A DNA stretch of 64,000 nucleotides from Silurus meridionalis (GCF_014805685.1 NC_060886.1:25716108-25780107); one strand, 5' to 3'. Positions 1 to 11,977 are shown, counted from the first letter of the stretch. Numbers and translations: made by a program. The notes: a model not told the origin generated them from the letters alone.

Positions 1-525
1 TGGAGCACTGAACTGAGAGAATTTTTAGATCATAATCTTTATACCAAATAGAGAAGAATGGCAGTAATTTTTCTGTAAATGTGTGTTTGAAAGTGTGTAT
101 GTGTGTGTTAGTGAGAGGGTCAGAAAATGACAGCTTTCCTCTTTCCCAGTCCAGCTTCAGTCTAATTCTCTGGAGATTCTGTGTTATTGAAAGATCAATG
201 TCTTCATGTGGTGCCGCACATGCTCTATATATGTCACCATAATACCACACATACCAAACACCACTTCTAGAGAACACAGTTCCCTTCCTCTGAGCAGATT
301 CTGTCATCACACCCACATACCAGTCTTTAGAGTTTCCAACTTCAACATCCCAGCAGTGTGTTCCTGAGTTAAAGGCCTCAGAGCCCAGGATAGAGCAATA
401 TTCATCAAATCTCTCTGGATTATCAGGAAGTTTCTGTTCTTCATCGCCAACTCTCACACTGGTCAGATCATCAGATACCCTGAGTTTAGAATTAATAGTG
501 TTGGGGTCCAGAGTAACAGGTGCTA

Positions 526-586
<61 letters not shown>

Positions 587-2977
587 GAACAACCATTTGC
601 ATTAAATTTTTTTTTATAATAATTAGTATTATTAAATGTATAATCTAAGATAATTTGATTAAATATTTAATTAACATAGAACTAGCTAACATTTAAACAT
701 ATAACTCAAAATGCATCTTAATTAAGAATGTAAAAAAAAAAATTTTTTTTTGGTCTGCACTGAACTGGACTGAAACTGGATTTTTAAATTTGCATTTAAA
801 CAACAAAATGTGATTGACAATGCCATCATTGCTTTTTCAAATTCATTTTAAAAATGTAGAAATGTATTGTAACTGAAAAAAAATATATTTTTTTTCTGAG
901 CAACAAAAAAGGGAATGTGAGATTTATTAATTTTCTACTCCTTTAATCACACAAGGTCATCAAAATCTCACAATACTAATAATTGATTAGTGCCCTAAAG
1001 TTCACAATATTTTGAATCTAACAATCCCAACCTAGAAGTATTTTATTGCCAGTTAGGAAGTTAAAAATAAATGACTAGTCTGGAACCATTTGCACAAATC
1101 ATAAAATAAAATCAACAAATTAACACAATATACAAACACCCAGGTGACTTCCTGTTATTTCCATTGTTTTTTGTGTATTGTATGTGTGGTAATGGTTATT
1201 GAACTTTAAATCCGGGCATTGTGGGTTAGAGTTCTGTCTATACCAGGCTGCCACCCTTTGGCCCTTGAGCTAGGCCCTTAACCCCCAAGGGTGCCTAGTT
1301 GTGAGAATAGGAAATAAAGTACTCCGCCATGGACAGTCAGAAGCCTGGCTGTAAAAGGAGAACCCAGTAATAAAACTGCTACAGAAACGGCAAGTAAGCC
1401 ATCAGGCCCTTGCCACCCAATGCGCCTCATGGAGCGGAAGGACTAAAAAAAAAAAAGAAATAAAAAATTGTGTGTCTAGTATGTGCAGGTGTTCAGGGTT
1501 GCCAATTCCATACTCCTTCTTTCACTCCACTATAGTAATGCTGCACTTCAGTCCACGACATAATACCTCTAAAGATTTACTGCAAGCTGCTATAATGATG
1601 TTTGTAGCAAAAGGCAAAAACAAACAAACAAAAACCAAAATAATAACAGGTTAATGTTCAATTCACACAAGAACACACACTCAGACAAAAACAGAATCTT
1701 ACTGTAATGGACAATGTCCTGCATCTTCTCCCAGACTCTAAACTTCAGGTTGGCCAGATGTTTAGCCACATGAATCAGTGCTCCTGAAAGCTCCTTTGGA
1801 TGCTGCAGTGTGCACAGAGTTCTGCAAAAACATTCAGACATCAGTTCTGCTGCGGGTTTGGATTTAGGTAACACAGAGAAGGTAACACACTTACTTTTTC
1901 ACTGTGGCCTTGTGGTTCTGTAACACAACAAAGCAAATAGCAGTCGATATTATTTACATTTTCACACCACTGAAATGTGACGTTTCTGATGATGGAAAGA
2001 AATTTTACTTTCTCACAGTATAAATAGTGAATAAATGATCCTCACTTGTAAAAATGAGATGTCTTCAGCTTTCATCTCCTCTTCTATGGTTCTGATTGTG
2101 TTTGAAAGAGATGACATGTCTCTGTTCAGCTTCTTAATCTTCTCCTTCATCATCTGACTCTTCTGCTCCTCTTCCTCTCTCAGTGCACTGATCCTGGCTG
2201 CCTCTTCATCTCGTAAAAACTTGTGAAGCTTCTCAAACTCCTTCTTAATCTGATGCTCTGTGTGTTGAGCCTGAATCTGCAGTGAAAATAAAATCAAATG
2301 AAACAGAATAATCTCAATCCCAGGTTACTGTTACTATTGTAATTGATTCTAACCTTTATATGTTCTGCAGTTTGACTCCAGTTCAGTTTACAATCTTTCA
2401 AATTCTTCAGTTTGTCCTGTAGAGGCTTGAGTGCAGTTTTGAGCTTTTCCTAAAAAACAAATCACCACACTGAATGGAGACTCTGTGTTTTAAATATTTA
2501 TAATTTAGATTATCAAAACTGACAATTGAAGTATTTTCTGTAACGTTCACATGTGATACATGAGCTTAAGTTTTTATTTACCTTGCAGTCTGTTACTGCC
2601 TCATCAATGGGGCAGAATTTGTGATTGGTGTGTTTTTTTGAATCCCGACACACCAAACACACTGGCTGATGATCATCCAGACAGAAGAGTTTGAGTTTCT
2701 CACTGTGCAAACTGCAGACTGTTTCAAACACTGAAGATCCCTGTATGCTCTCCTGTAAGAAGGTCTCACACAGGTTCTTTAAGGCCAGGTTTATGGGAGG
2801 TTTCTCCATAGGTAGCTTCCTCCTACAGACAGGGCAATCTGTGGATCCTTTGACCCTCCAGAACTGCTGCAAGCACACTTTACACACACTGTGACTGCAG
2901 CGCAGGAGAACAGGATCCTTGAAGATTTCACAGCACACAGGACAGGAAAAATCGTCCTCTGAAAACTTAGCAGCCAT
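1..2977 (-). CDS. TRIM family E3 ubiquitin ligase (RING, B-box, coiled coil, PRY-SPRY), last exon cut by window start
   Basis: A spliced minus-strand gene whose exons I could join in frame: 2582-2977 (396 nt), 2354-2449 (96), 2046-2276 (231), 1895-1917 (23), 1703-1821 (119) and 1-522 (SPRY, open to the window edge). All junctions have AG acceptors and GT donors. Exon 1 carries a C3HC4 RING (C12, C15, C27, H29, C32, C35, C48, C51) and a B-box (about residues 88-125). Exons 2-3 are coiled coil (heptad-rich, [14 protein letters not shown]). The last exon has PRY LDPNT and SPRY CWDVEVG and KLSFSDP motifs. About 462 residues are visible. In this family the RING transfers ubiquitin and SPRY binds targets; many fish members act in antiviral signalling. 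TRIM35/TRIM39-like is the nearest guess; the exact ortholog is not decided. The 96/231/23-nt exon pattern is typical of class IV TRIM genes. Confidence 0.9.
529..583. repeat. (AC)n microsatellite next to SPRY acceptor
   Basis: A dinucleotide run of about 27 AC units lies a few bases upstream (on the minus strand) of the SPRY exon acceptor. The orphan SPRY exon at 19.87 kb has a similar (AC)n run in the same place, so the repeat probably predates the duplication of this TRIM exon. Confidence 0.95.
1190..1335 (+). repeat. Degenerate SINE-like repeat in TRIM intron 5
   Basis: The stretch contains GGCCCTTGAGCTAGGCCC, very close to a block in the body of the SINE at 34142-34405 (there on the minus strand). 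A worn B-box-like GGGTTAGAGTTC sits upstream. The following 120 bases to about 1460 end in an A-run and look like part of the same or another retroposon. The rest of the intron is AT-rich with nothing recognisable. Confidence 0.4.
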
Positions 2978-3020
2978 TTTATTGTTGCTGTTGTTCTTCT
3001 CTCCAGTCTGTACGCTCAGT

Positions 3021-3036
3021 GTTTCACTTTCACTTT
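3021..3036 (-). promoter_or_regulatory. ISRE-like element upstream of the TRIM gene
   Basis: On the minus strand the bases read AAAGTGAAAGTGAAAC, matching the GAAAnnGAAA core bound by IRF/ISGF3 factors. It sits 44 bp upstream of the TRIM start codon at 2977. A second half-site-like GAAGTGAAAAC lies at 3104-3114. The element is conserved at 11987-12002 in the duplicated flank. Interferon control is inferred from the motif and position. Confidence 0.65.
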
Positions 3037-3350
3037 GTTAAAGAAGCAATCACTCCCTGATTTCAGCCTTTATTCAGGTTAATCACATGAATTTGTAGGT
3101 CCTGTTTTCACTTCATGAAAAAAAGAAACCCAGATTCTTTTATAAATGAAGAATAAAGCTAATCTCACCAGAGCAGAACACTGCAGGCTGTTTATGAAGA
3201 ACTGTAGACGTCTCAGACGAGGCACTTCCTTAATAGGAGGAGTTACAGAATGACATGTTATGACCTGTTAAAGTCATCAGTTATTACTGAAACCGCACAC
3301 AACAATTACTTCTATTCGTGTTCTGATTACAGATTAATCACTTTTAACTT

Positions 3351-3669
3351 AGGCTGCGTTTACACTTGGTATAAACATGCGATTACCGTGATTCAAACAA
3401 GCAGATCAACACAGCCGCGTGCAGCGGTAGTGAGGGGGCGGGGTTTTGCATGACGTTGACCTGTGGCTGCGAATGCTGGTCTCGACGGCTGTATTGCGTT
3501 TACATTACACTGAGATCCGATCACAATGCGTCCTCACCTACCTCTGGACCAGGACACACTGATCAAATGACATTCCGACCAGGACCTCGTTTACACTTGT
3601 CTTTTCAATGTGTATGTGGACAACATTCGTATACAGGTTACATCTTAATGACAAGTGTAAACACAGCTT
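3351..3669. mobile_element. MITE with 18-bp imperfect terminal inverted repeats
   Basis: The left end (AGGCTGCGTTTACACTTG) and the inverse of the right end (AAGCTGTGTTTACACTTG) match at 16 of 18 positions. It encodes nothing. The duplicated flank near 12.07-12.10 kb runs straight across the site without it, supporting an insertion after the duplication. Ends resemble hAT-type fish MITEs, but I could not define an 8-bp target duplication, so the superfamily is uncertain. Confidence 0.6.
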
Positions 3670-3970
3670 TTGGTACACATTTATTCTTATAAACAAAACT
3701 TAATAGTAAAGAATTTCACTCTTGTTGACTGAAAATAATTATTTACTGTAACAGTTTAGACAAAGAATGCTCCAATTCTTCAATAGAATAATGGGACACT
3801 TCAGTGAAATTAAAAAGACATACACTGACAGTCAAATTTACATTATCATTTTGAAAGCAAAATATCACTTAAAGAAAATAAATTTTTAATTAAATTATCT
3901 ATAATTTATAACCATTATTAGTGAAAACTATTATAATTATTTAATATTTAATATTGGTAATATTATTATA

Positions 3971-6900
3971 ACCCAGCCATTAGGGAGGCACAAGCCAGTG
4001 CATTCTTAGTGCCGGTCCCAAGCCCGGGTAAATGGGGAGGGTTGCGTTAGGAAGGGCATCCAGCGTAAAACATGTGCCAAATCAAATATGCGGATCACAA
4101 ATGAGAATTTCATACCGGATCGGTCGAGGCCCGGGTTAACAACGACCGCCACAGGTATTGTTAGCCGACAGGGTACCGGTGGAAATTGGGCTACTGTTGG
4201 CCGAAGAAGGAAAAGGAGAGGAGGAAGACGTCTACAGAGACGGCAGGGAAAGGAGCAGTGTAGGAGAGTGGAGGTTAGGGTTGGTACTTTAAATGTTGGT
4301 ACTATGACGGTAAAGGGAGAGAGTAGCTGATATGATGGAGAGGAGAAAGGTAGATATGCTGTGTGTTCAGGAGACCAAGTGGAAAGGGAGTAAGGCCAGG
4401 AACATTGGAGGTGGATTTAAACTGTTTTATCATGGTGTGGATGGAAAGAGAAATGGTGTAGGGGTGATTCTGAAGGAAGAGTACAGTAAGAGTGTAGTGG
4501 AGGTGAAGAGAGTTTCTGATAGGGTGATGATCGTGAAGGTGGAAGTTGAAGGATGATGATAAATGTCATCAGTGCCTATGCTCCACAAGTTGGCTGTGAG
4601 ATGGAGGAGAAGGAAAGATTCTGGAGTGAATTAGATGAAGTGGTAGATGGTGTACCTAGGAAAGAACGGTTGGTGATTGGGGCGGACTTCAATGGGCATG
4701 TAGGTGAAGGGAACAGTGGTGACGAGGAGGTGATGGGTAGGTATGGTTTTAAGGAGAGGAATGTGGAAGGGCAGATGGTGGTAGATTTTGCTAAAAGGAT
4801 GGAAATGGCAGTGGTGAACACTTATTTTAAGAAGAAGGAGGATCATAGGGTGACGTATAAGAGTGGAGGAAGGTGCACACAGGTGGACTATGTGCTATGC
4901 AGGAGATGCAACCTGAAGGAGATTGGCGACTGTAAGGTGTTGGCAGGGGACAGTGTAGCTAGACAGCATAGGATGGTGGTCTGTAGGATGGTTTTGGAGG
5001 CGAAGAAGAAGAGGAGGAGAGTGAGGACTGAAAGAAGAATAAGATGGTGGAAACTGAAGGAGGAAGAGTGTAGTGTGAGGTTCAGGGAAGAGGTCAGAGA
5101 GGCTCAGTGGTGTTAAGGAGGTGTTGGATGATTGGGCAACTACTGCAGGAGTGATGAGGAGGCAGCTAGAAAAGTACTTGGTGTGACATCTGGAAATAGA
5201 AAGGAAGACAAGGAGACGTGGTGGTGGAATGAGGAAGTGCAGGAGAGCATAAGGAGAAAGAGGTTGGCAAAACAGAAGTGGGATAGACAGAGTGATGAGA
5301 AAAGTAGGCAGGAGTACAAGGAGATGCGGCAGCAGGTTAAGAGGATGTGGCGAAAGCCAAGGAAAAGGCATATGAGGAGCTGTATGAGAGGTTGGACACT
5401 AAGGAAGGAGAAAAGGATTTGTACCGATTGGCCAGGCAGAGGGACCGAGCTGGAAAGGATGTACTGCAAGTTAGAGCAGTAAAGGATGGAGAGGAAATGT
5501 GTTGACTAGTGAGGAGAGTGTGTTGAGAAGGTGGAGGAGTATTTTGAGCAGCTGATGAATGAGGAAAATCAGAGAGAGAAGGTTGGATGATGTGGAGTTG
5601 GTGAAGCAGGATGTAGATAGGATTAGTAAGGAGGAAGTGAGAGCAGCGATTAAGAGGATGAAGAGTGGAAAGTCGGTTGGACCAGATGACATACCGGTGG
5701 AAGCGTGGAGATGTTTAGGAGAGATGGCAGTGGGTTTTGACCAGATTGTTTAACAGGATTTTGGAAGGTGAGAAGATGCCTGAGGAATGGAGAAGAAGTG
5801 TGCTGGTACCGATCTTTAAGCATAAAGGAGATGTGCAGACCTGCAGTAACTACAGGGGTATTAAGTTGATCAGTCACACCATGAAGTTATGGGAAAGAGT
5901 AGTGGAAGCCAGGCTGAGAGAAGAGGTGACCATCTGTGAGCAACAGTATGGTTTCATGCCGAGGAAGAGCACCACAGATGCCTTATTTGCTTTGAGAATG
6001 TTGATGGAGAAGTATAGAGAAGGACAGAAGGAATTGCATTGTGTATTTGTGGATTTAGAGAAGGCGACGACAGGGTGCCAAGAGAGGAGTTGTGGTATTG
6101 TATGAGGAAGTCAGGTGTGTCAGAGAAGTATGTGAGGGTGGTGCAGGACATGTATGAGGACAGTGTGACGGCAGTGAAGTGTGCAGTAGGTACGACAGAC
6201 TGGTTTAGAGTGAAGGTTGGACTGCATCAAGGATCGGCCCTGAGCCCTTTCCTGTTTGCAGTGGTAATGGACAGGTTGACGGACGAGGTCAGACAGGAGT
6301 CTCCCTGGACTATGATGTTTGCGGATGATATTGTGATTTGTTGTGAGAGTAGGGAGCAGGTTGAGAAGAGCCTGGAGAGGTGGAGATATGCGCTGGAGAG
6401 AAGGGGAATGAAACTCAGTAGGAGTAAGACAGAGTACATGTGTGTGAATGAGAGGGAGGGCAGTGGAGTGGTGCGGTTGCAGGAAGAAGAGCTTCAGAAG
6501 GGGGAGGAATTCAGGTACCTGGGGTCAATAGTGCAAAGTAATGGAGAGTGTGTTATAGAAGTGAAGAAAAGAATGCAGGCAGGGTGGAGAAGAGTGACAG
6601 GAGTGATTTGTGATAGTAGGGTATCTGCAAAATTGAAAGGGAAAGTTTATAGGACTGTGGTGAGACCTGCGATGTTGTATGGTTTAGAGACAGTGGCATT
6701 GAGTAAAAGACAGGAGGTGGAGCTGGAGGTAGCAGAGCTGAAGATGTTAAGGTTTTCGTTGGGAGTGACGAGGATAGATAAGATTAGAAATGAGTTTATT
6801 AGAGGGACAGCGCATGTAGGATGTTTTGGTGACAAGGTGAGGGAGGCGAGATTGAGATGGTTTGGACATGTGCAGAGGAGGGACATGAATTATATTGGTA

Positions 6901-7104
6901 GAAGAATGCTGAGGATGGATCCACCAGGTAGGAGAAAAAGAGGAAGGCCAAGAAGGAGGTTCATGGATGTGGTGAGGGAAGACATGCAGGTAGTTGGTGT
7001 AAAAGAGGCAGATGTAGAGGACAGGGTGGTATGGAGACGGATGATCCGCTGTGGCGACCCCTAATGGGAGCAGCCGAAAGAAGAAGAAGAAGAAGAAGAA
7101 GAAG
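3971..7104 (+). mobile_element. RTE-clade LINE, near full length, frameshifted
   Basis: A non-LTR retrotransposon with one degenerate polyprotein. An apurinic-type endonuclease lies at about 4290-5000 (VGTLNVGTM, CVQETKW, ADFNGHVGE, YKSGGRCTQVDYVL). A reverse transcriptase lies at about 5560-7064 (GPDDIPVEAW, QGSALSPFLFAVVMD, and the FADDIVIC catalytic block near 6320). At least five frame breaks or stops separate the pieces, so it is dead. The 3' end is a GAA-rich tail. A 13-bp direct repeat ATTGGTAATATTA flanks it (3953-3965 and 7105-7117): a target-site duplication left by target-primed reverse transcription. The same family recurs at 10306 and 59548. Confidence 0.92.
6039..7064 (+). pseudogene. 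RTE reverse transcriptase C-terminal half
   Basis: The longest surviving frame of the first RTE copy (341 codons). It includes RT palm motif FADDIV, thumb/connection sequence, and a basic C-terminal tail rich in Arg and Gly-Arg before the stop, just upstream of the GAA tail. The frame is entered by a shift from the segment at 5737-6105. In an active element it would copy the element RNA at a nicked target. Here it lacks an intact N-terminal partner. Confidence 0.85.
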
Positions 7105-7117
7105 ATTGGTAATATTA

Positions 7118-8690
7118 CTATATTTTATATATTTTATTTATTTTTATTTTATTTAATGCACATTTTAGTGCTATTTTAGATGGTGAGGTCTTCTAAAGTA
7201 AATGCCGAGGTGAAATCAGTGAGAGAGTGAAATTTGGATAAGTTCTTAAAGGAAGCGTTGAGTCATTTGTACATGCACAGATGTGACTGAATCAGAATAG
7301 GGTTCATAACTCATAGAATGAAAAATTAAGTCTGAAAACTTAATTATTTGGAGCAAACAATAGCTATAAATAGAAAGATAATTAACAAGATAAACAAATA
7401 AATAACTCAGAATTTACTAAAATTAAATGCTTTTCATGAGCATGAAACTTTCTTAGTTATTGGAATTATATGACTTTATATTAGGTTTTATGTGTGAGAG
7501 CATCGTTTTCTATATTTAGCACACGGTTCCTTGCATTTCCTCTCTAATTCCCACTGTGTCTAAAGTGTATGTCTCTACACATGGTTCAGAGCTTCTGTGC
7601 AAGATCTAGAGCAGGGGCCTTTTTTAAAAATAGCTCACCATTAAGCCGCTTACCAATGATGCTGCATTTATTTGTTTCCTACTTCATTGAATCATTGTTA
7701 ATAATTATTGTGATCAGTGTCTTCACATAAATGAATATCATTAATCAATAATAATAAAATAATTAAAGGAACATTGAGCAAATTTGTTATTTCAGAAGTG
7801 TTTATCAAACTGGTAGCCCTTCACATTAATCAGTACCCATGAAGTAGCTTTCAGTTTCAAAAAGTTTGATGACCCCTGATCTAGAGACTGAAAAAAAAAA
7901 CAGTTTATGAAAGACCAGCTCTTTTTCTACCAACATCCATGCCACTATCAAAGTTACAGAGAGATGACAGGTTTTCTTCTTACTGATACTACCACTGATA
8001 AAGGCTAAGTAGAAAACTGCATGGATGTGCAGTTGTAAATGTGCTTCTAATAAAGTTGACATGAGTGCAGTAAAAACAACAAACAAACAAAAACTAAAAC
8101 AGATGCTACATTCAGTATTGATGTGAATGTTGTTCAGGATACACTTTAATTGCTAAGTGAGATTTAAATGATAAAAAACACTGCACTATTAACGCATCAG
8201 TGTTGTGTTTGAATAGAAACAATAAATGTTTTATTTATATTTACACACCAATTCAAGTTAATGTAACATTTAAAGTAAGTACTTTAATGTACTTCAAAAT
8301 GCGGGTAGCTCTGAGCATGCAACATATACAGGACATCTTATTTGTGTCTAAACCAGGTCCTTTTGTCAAGGCTTCTTATATGAAGTCTATTAGAAGCTAT
8401 GTAAAATTCATATGGTTGATGAATATTTTGATTTGAGTACTTACTCTATTTTGTTACCTGTTCTTATTGACTGATATGGATGTAAACAGGATTTACACCA
8501 GACATGTAAATTAGACCATCAAAGCACACAGTTATTTAAAAACTACCTACACAGCAGAGAAAATAATAAATGAGGGAAACATAACTTCATAATGTGTTTT
8601 GTATTTTGTCTAGTTTCATAAAAAATCTGCTCATGAATTTATTTTTATTCCATTAACCTTGGCTTTAAGCACTGTTTCATTTTTTAATTG
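7118..8690. other. AT-rich intergenic sequence, no gene seen
   Basis: No coding sequence is recognisable. The block 7400-7530 is clearly similar to 11850-11945 (both contain TTAAATGCTTTTCATGAGCA and GTGTGAGAGCA), showing that the local duplication extends beyond the TRIM 5' flank. ORF-like runs here are short and lack any family signal. Confidence 0.6.
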
Positions 8691-9745
8691 TTTGTTATGT
8701 TGTCTTGCATTGAGTGTATGTCACAGCTCCTTCCATCAGTCCCCCTCCTCCTGATCAGAGGAAGCCCTTACCAGAGTTCTGAACATCCCTGGGGTCTAGG
8801 GTCATTTCCTGGTTTAAAAGACTCTTATATTAAGCGAATTCTCGAATACCTTGTGAAGTATTGCATTTCCCTAGCGCCTTCCAAGCGTTCCATGTACCTT
8901 GCTTTCCTTCGTGACAACACAATGTTTTTTGTGCTTTTGGTGCTAAGTATTATTTAACTGCACATGGGTTCTAACTAGCCGAACCCTTAGACTTCATCAC
9001 GGAATACTTTGTGGAGAATCCAGTGGAGATTTAAAGATTACAGAGTATTGTCAGCTACCAAGAGGAGATGCTATCAGAATTCTTTGAACAGCTAATGGTG
9101 TGTCAAGCTGCTAACACCCACCTCTTGCAAGCTTTGTATGATATGCCTGCCAATTGCCCTAAACCTCCAAAAATAAGGCATGCTGACAAGTTAAATGGAT
9201 CTGCTAATCACTTCCACAGTTTCCATGTTTATTTTATCAGGCCTTATTTCATCAAGCAGATATTTATGACACCAATGCCCAGAAATGCGCTTTGCTACAT
9301 ACCCTGCTAAACAGGAGGACATTAGAATGAGCCTCTGCTGTCTGGAACAATGACGAACAGGTTGGAGGCTCCTATGCTTATTTAACCTAGCTCATCCGTT
9401 AAATATTCCAGTGTTCGGCAGGAGGACTAGATAAACTGGGACAGAATATCCAGCTGCGCCAGTGATCTGACTCTACAGCAGAATATGCTATGAAATGTTG
9501 TACCCTGGCAGTTGTCACAGTACATTAAGCTAGCTATTCGCTTTGACAAATCCGGAACCAGCACCCCACATGATGTCTGAGCTATCTTCCAGTTTGCTCA
9601 GGAACACAAATGGTTACTCTCTTTAATATTCCCGAACCCATGCACCTGGGCAGAACACGAGTGATTTTCAAAAGAATGCCACTATGACTATGACTTCAAC
9701 TGTGCTTTTACTGAGGCCAGGCTGATCATTTCCAGGGTTGTATGT
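8690..9745 (+). pseudogene. Decayed Ty3/gypsy gag with possible LTR-like 5' part
   Basis: Segments in shifting frames read like a gypsy Gag. LSEFFEQLMVCQAANTHLLQ and KIRHADKLNGSANHFHSF are followed by a capsid-like stretch (about 9230-9560). A piece near 9640-9740 resembles the usual end of capsid plus a CCHC knuckle (EPMHLGRTR, then a C-x2-C/H-like remnant). Many stops and frameshifts are present. The 8700-9060 part has the look of an LTR/leader but no partner LTR was found. No pol follows. Confidence 0.5.
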
Positions 9746-9779
9746 ATGGTATACCAAATACCTTAACTTTATGTGTATC

Positions 9780-10305
9780 GAAATAAAATTACAAAATAAA
9801 TCTAATGAAATGTTTTAAAATAAACTACTGTTTCTTTGTATTTTAAAAATAAAAAAAAATACTTTTACAAGGGAGCATGGAATTTCTCTGAAACGTTCCA
9901 TTAATTGGCCTAATTGATCTGTTCCTTTGCCATTACACTGACATAGGTAATAAAGTAAAAAATGTTTGATAGTAACAGCTTTTCTCTTGCAGATGAGCTT
10001 CCCTGAGATGGTTTCTGACAGTTTGAGCAAAAATCTTTGGTTATGCAAACCGATTGTTGCAGCAGGTGGCTGGTGAAGATGCTGAATGTGGAGGTCCTGG
10101 GCTGGTGTGGTTACACGTGGTCTGTGGTTGTGAGGCTGGTTGGATGTACTGCCAAATTCTCTGAAACGCCTTTGGAGATGGTTTATGGTAGAGAAATGAA
10201 CATTCAATTTACGGGCAACAGCTCTGGTGGACATTCCTGCATTCAGCATGCCAATTGCGCCCTCAGAACTTGTGACATCTGTGGCATTGTGCTGTGTCCT
10301 GTGTG
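9780..10305 (-). pseudogene. Tc1-like transposase N-terminal remnant
   Basis: The minus-strand frame 9815-10249 starts with the Tc1 paired-type helix-turn-helix (MSTRAVARKLNVHFSTINHL, then RRFREFGSTSN and HRPRVTTPAQD). It then jumps to unrelated-looking sequence, so most of the catalytic DDE region is gone. A frameshift also separates the usual upstream start (near 10281) from this frame. An internally deleted, inactive copy. Confidence 0.75.
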
Positions 10306-11395
10306 AAAGGGAGTTAGGCCAAGAACATTGGAGGTGGTTTTAAACTGTTCTATCATGGTGTGAATGGAAAGATAAATAGTGTAGTGTTAATTCTGAAGGA
10401 AGAGTTTAGTATGAGTGTAGTGGAGGTGAAGAGAGTTTATGAAGAGAAGCTGGATTTTGAAGGGGTGATAATAACTGTCATCAGTGAATACGCTTCACAA
10501 ATGGGTTGTTAGATGGAGGAGAAGAAAAACTTTTGGAGTGAGTTAGATTAAGTGGTGAAGAGTGTACATAGAAAAGAAAGATTAGTGATTTGGGCAGACT
10601 TCAATGGTCATGTTGGTGAAGGGAAGAGAGGTGATGAGAAGGTGATGGGTAGGTATGTTTTTTTTTTGCTAAAAGGATGGAAATAGCAGTGGTAAATAAT
10701 TATTTTAAGAAGAAGGAGGATCAAATGGTGACGTATAAGAATGGAGGAAGGTGCACACAGGTTGTTTATGTTCTATGCAGGAGATGCAACCTGAAGGAGA
10801 TTTGAGACTGTAAGGTGTTGGCAGGGGACAATATAGATAGACAGCATTGGATGGTGGTCTGTAGGATGACTTTGGAGGTGAAGAAGAAGAGGAGGAGAGT
10901 GAGTACTGAAAGAAGAATAAGATGGTGGAAACTGAAGGAGGAAGACTGTAGTGTAAGATTCAGGGAAGAGGTCAGACAGGGGCTCGGTGGTGGTAAAGAG
11001 ATAATTGGGCAACTACTGCAGAAGTGATAAGGGAGACACCTAGAAAGGTACGTAGTGTCACATTTAGAAAGAGAAAGGAGAAAGAAGAGACATGGTGGTG
11101 GAATGAAAAGTGCAGGAAAGCATAAGGAGAAAGTGGTTGGTAAAACATAGGCAGAGTGAGTGAAAAGGTAGGCATTAGTACAAGGAGATGCGGCAGCAGG
11201 TAAAGAGGGATGTGGCTAAAGCAAATGAAAATGCATATGGGAAACTGTATGGATGTGGTGAGGGAAGACTTGCCGGTTGTTGGTTTGAAAGAGGCAGATG
11301 TAAAGGACAGGGGGGTATGGAGACGGATAATCTGCTGTGGCGACCCCTATTGGGAGAAGCCGAAAGAAGAAGAAGAAGAAATAGAAGGATAATTG
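10306..11395 (+). mobile_element. RTE LINE deletion derivative lacking the reverse transcriptase
   Basis: Same family as 3971-7104. It begins at an internal endonuclease position (5' truncated), continues to the part equivalent to about 5380 of the first copy, then at about 11249-11252 jumps to the equivalent of about 6965 and ends with the normal 3' terminus and GAA tail. So about 1.6 kb including FADD is missing. The junction shares ATG on both sides, suggesting a microhomology-mediated deletion. Frames are broken. Confidence 0.8.
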
Positions 11396-11404
11396 ACATG
11401 GTAC

Positions 11405-11790
11405 AAATAAAGAAATCAGAATCAGAAAAAGCGTTATTGCCATGTATGTTTGCACTTACAAGGTATTTGTTTTGGTAACAGGAGCTTCCAGTTGCAAAAA
11501 AAAAACGAAAAGATAAAAGAAAAAGAAAAACTAAGGAAAAATAAAACGAATTTAAAAGAATAAAAGTTTATTGCACATTTTCATAAAGAAAAATAAATAA
11601 AAAGCATTATTGCATAGAAAAGAACAGATGTAGATTAGTAAAACGTGGCACTGCACATATTCTTATTTTAATTGAACAATGGGGAGAGTATTTAATTAGG
11701 TTGCCTGTGGAAGAAACATTTTTTTGTGCCTGGCTGCTCTGCAGCGTCGGCCAGATGACAAATGTTTAAAAAAGTATATGGCTTTCTAAA
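11405..11790 (-). mobile_element. 3' end of another LINE family
   Basis: The stretch starting AATCAGAATCAGAAAAAGCG and running through GCCATGTATGTTTGCACTTACAAGG resembles the reverse complement of a common teleost LINE 3' UTR. Further in, the minus strand resembles the C-terminal end of its reverse transcriptase, without an open frame. The family is not decided. Confidence 0.4.
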
Positions 11791-11931
11791 CCTTTTTTCC
11801 CACTCTGGATGTGATAAATAAAGAGTAAAAAAATTATATACTAGTACAATTAAATGCTTTTCATGAGCAATTAGTTTATATGACGTTATTGGAACTGTAT
11901 ATTTAATATGAAGTTTAAAGTGTGAGAGCAG

Positions 11932-11973
11932 TTGTTTTTTTCTCCAGTGTATTTACACTGGAGAAAAAAACAA
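11932..11973. repeat. 42-bp near-perfect palindrome (20-bp arms, 2-nt loop)
   Basis: Arms 11932-11951 and 11954-11973 are exact reverse complements (core CTCCAGTGTA / TACACTGGAG with T7/A7 shoulders). It stands at the boundary between the 7.4-kb-like duplicated block and the TRIM 5' flank copy. It could be a rearrangement scar or a small hairpin; no evidence of a function. Confidence 0.85.
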
Positions 11974-11977
11974 AAAA

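Noticed and set aside
3250..3692. Two overlapping plus-strand frames upstream of the TRIM gene
   Set aside because: They cover a MITE and have no coding signature.
4576..5371. Long minus-strand frames over the RTE copies (also 59514-60155 and 60518-61030)
   Set aside because: They are mirror frames of the purine-rich RTE coding strand, with low-complexity Leu/Ser/Pro content and no family motif.
9068..9310. An intact gag gene
   Set aside because: The 80-codon frame is only a fragment of a stop-ridden gypsy gag.
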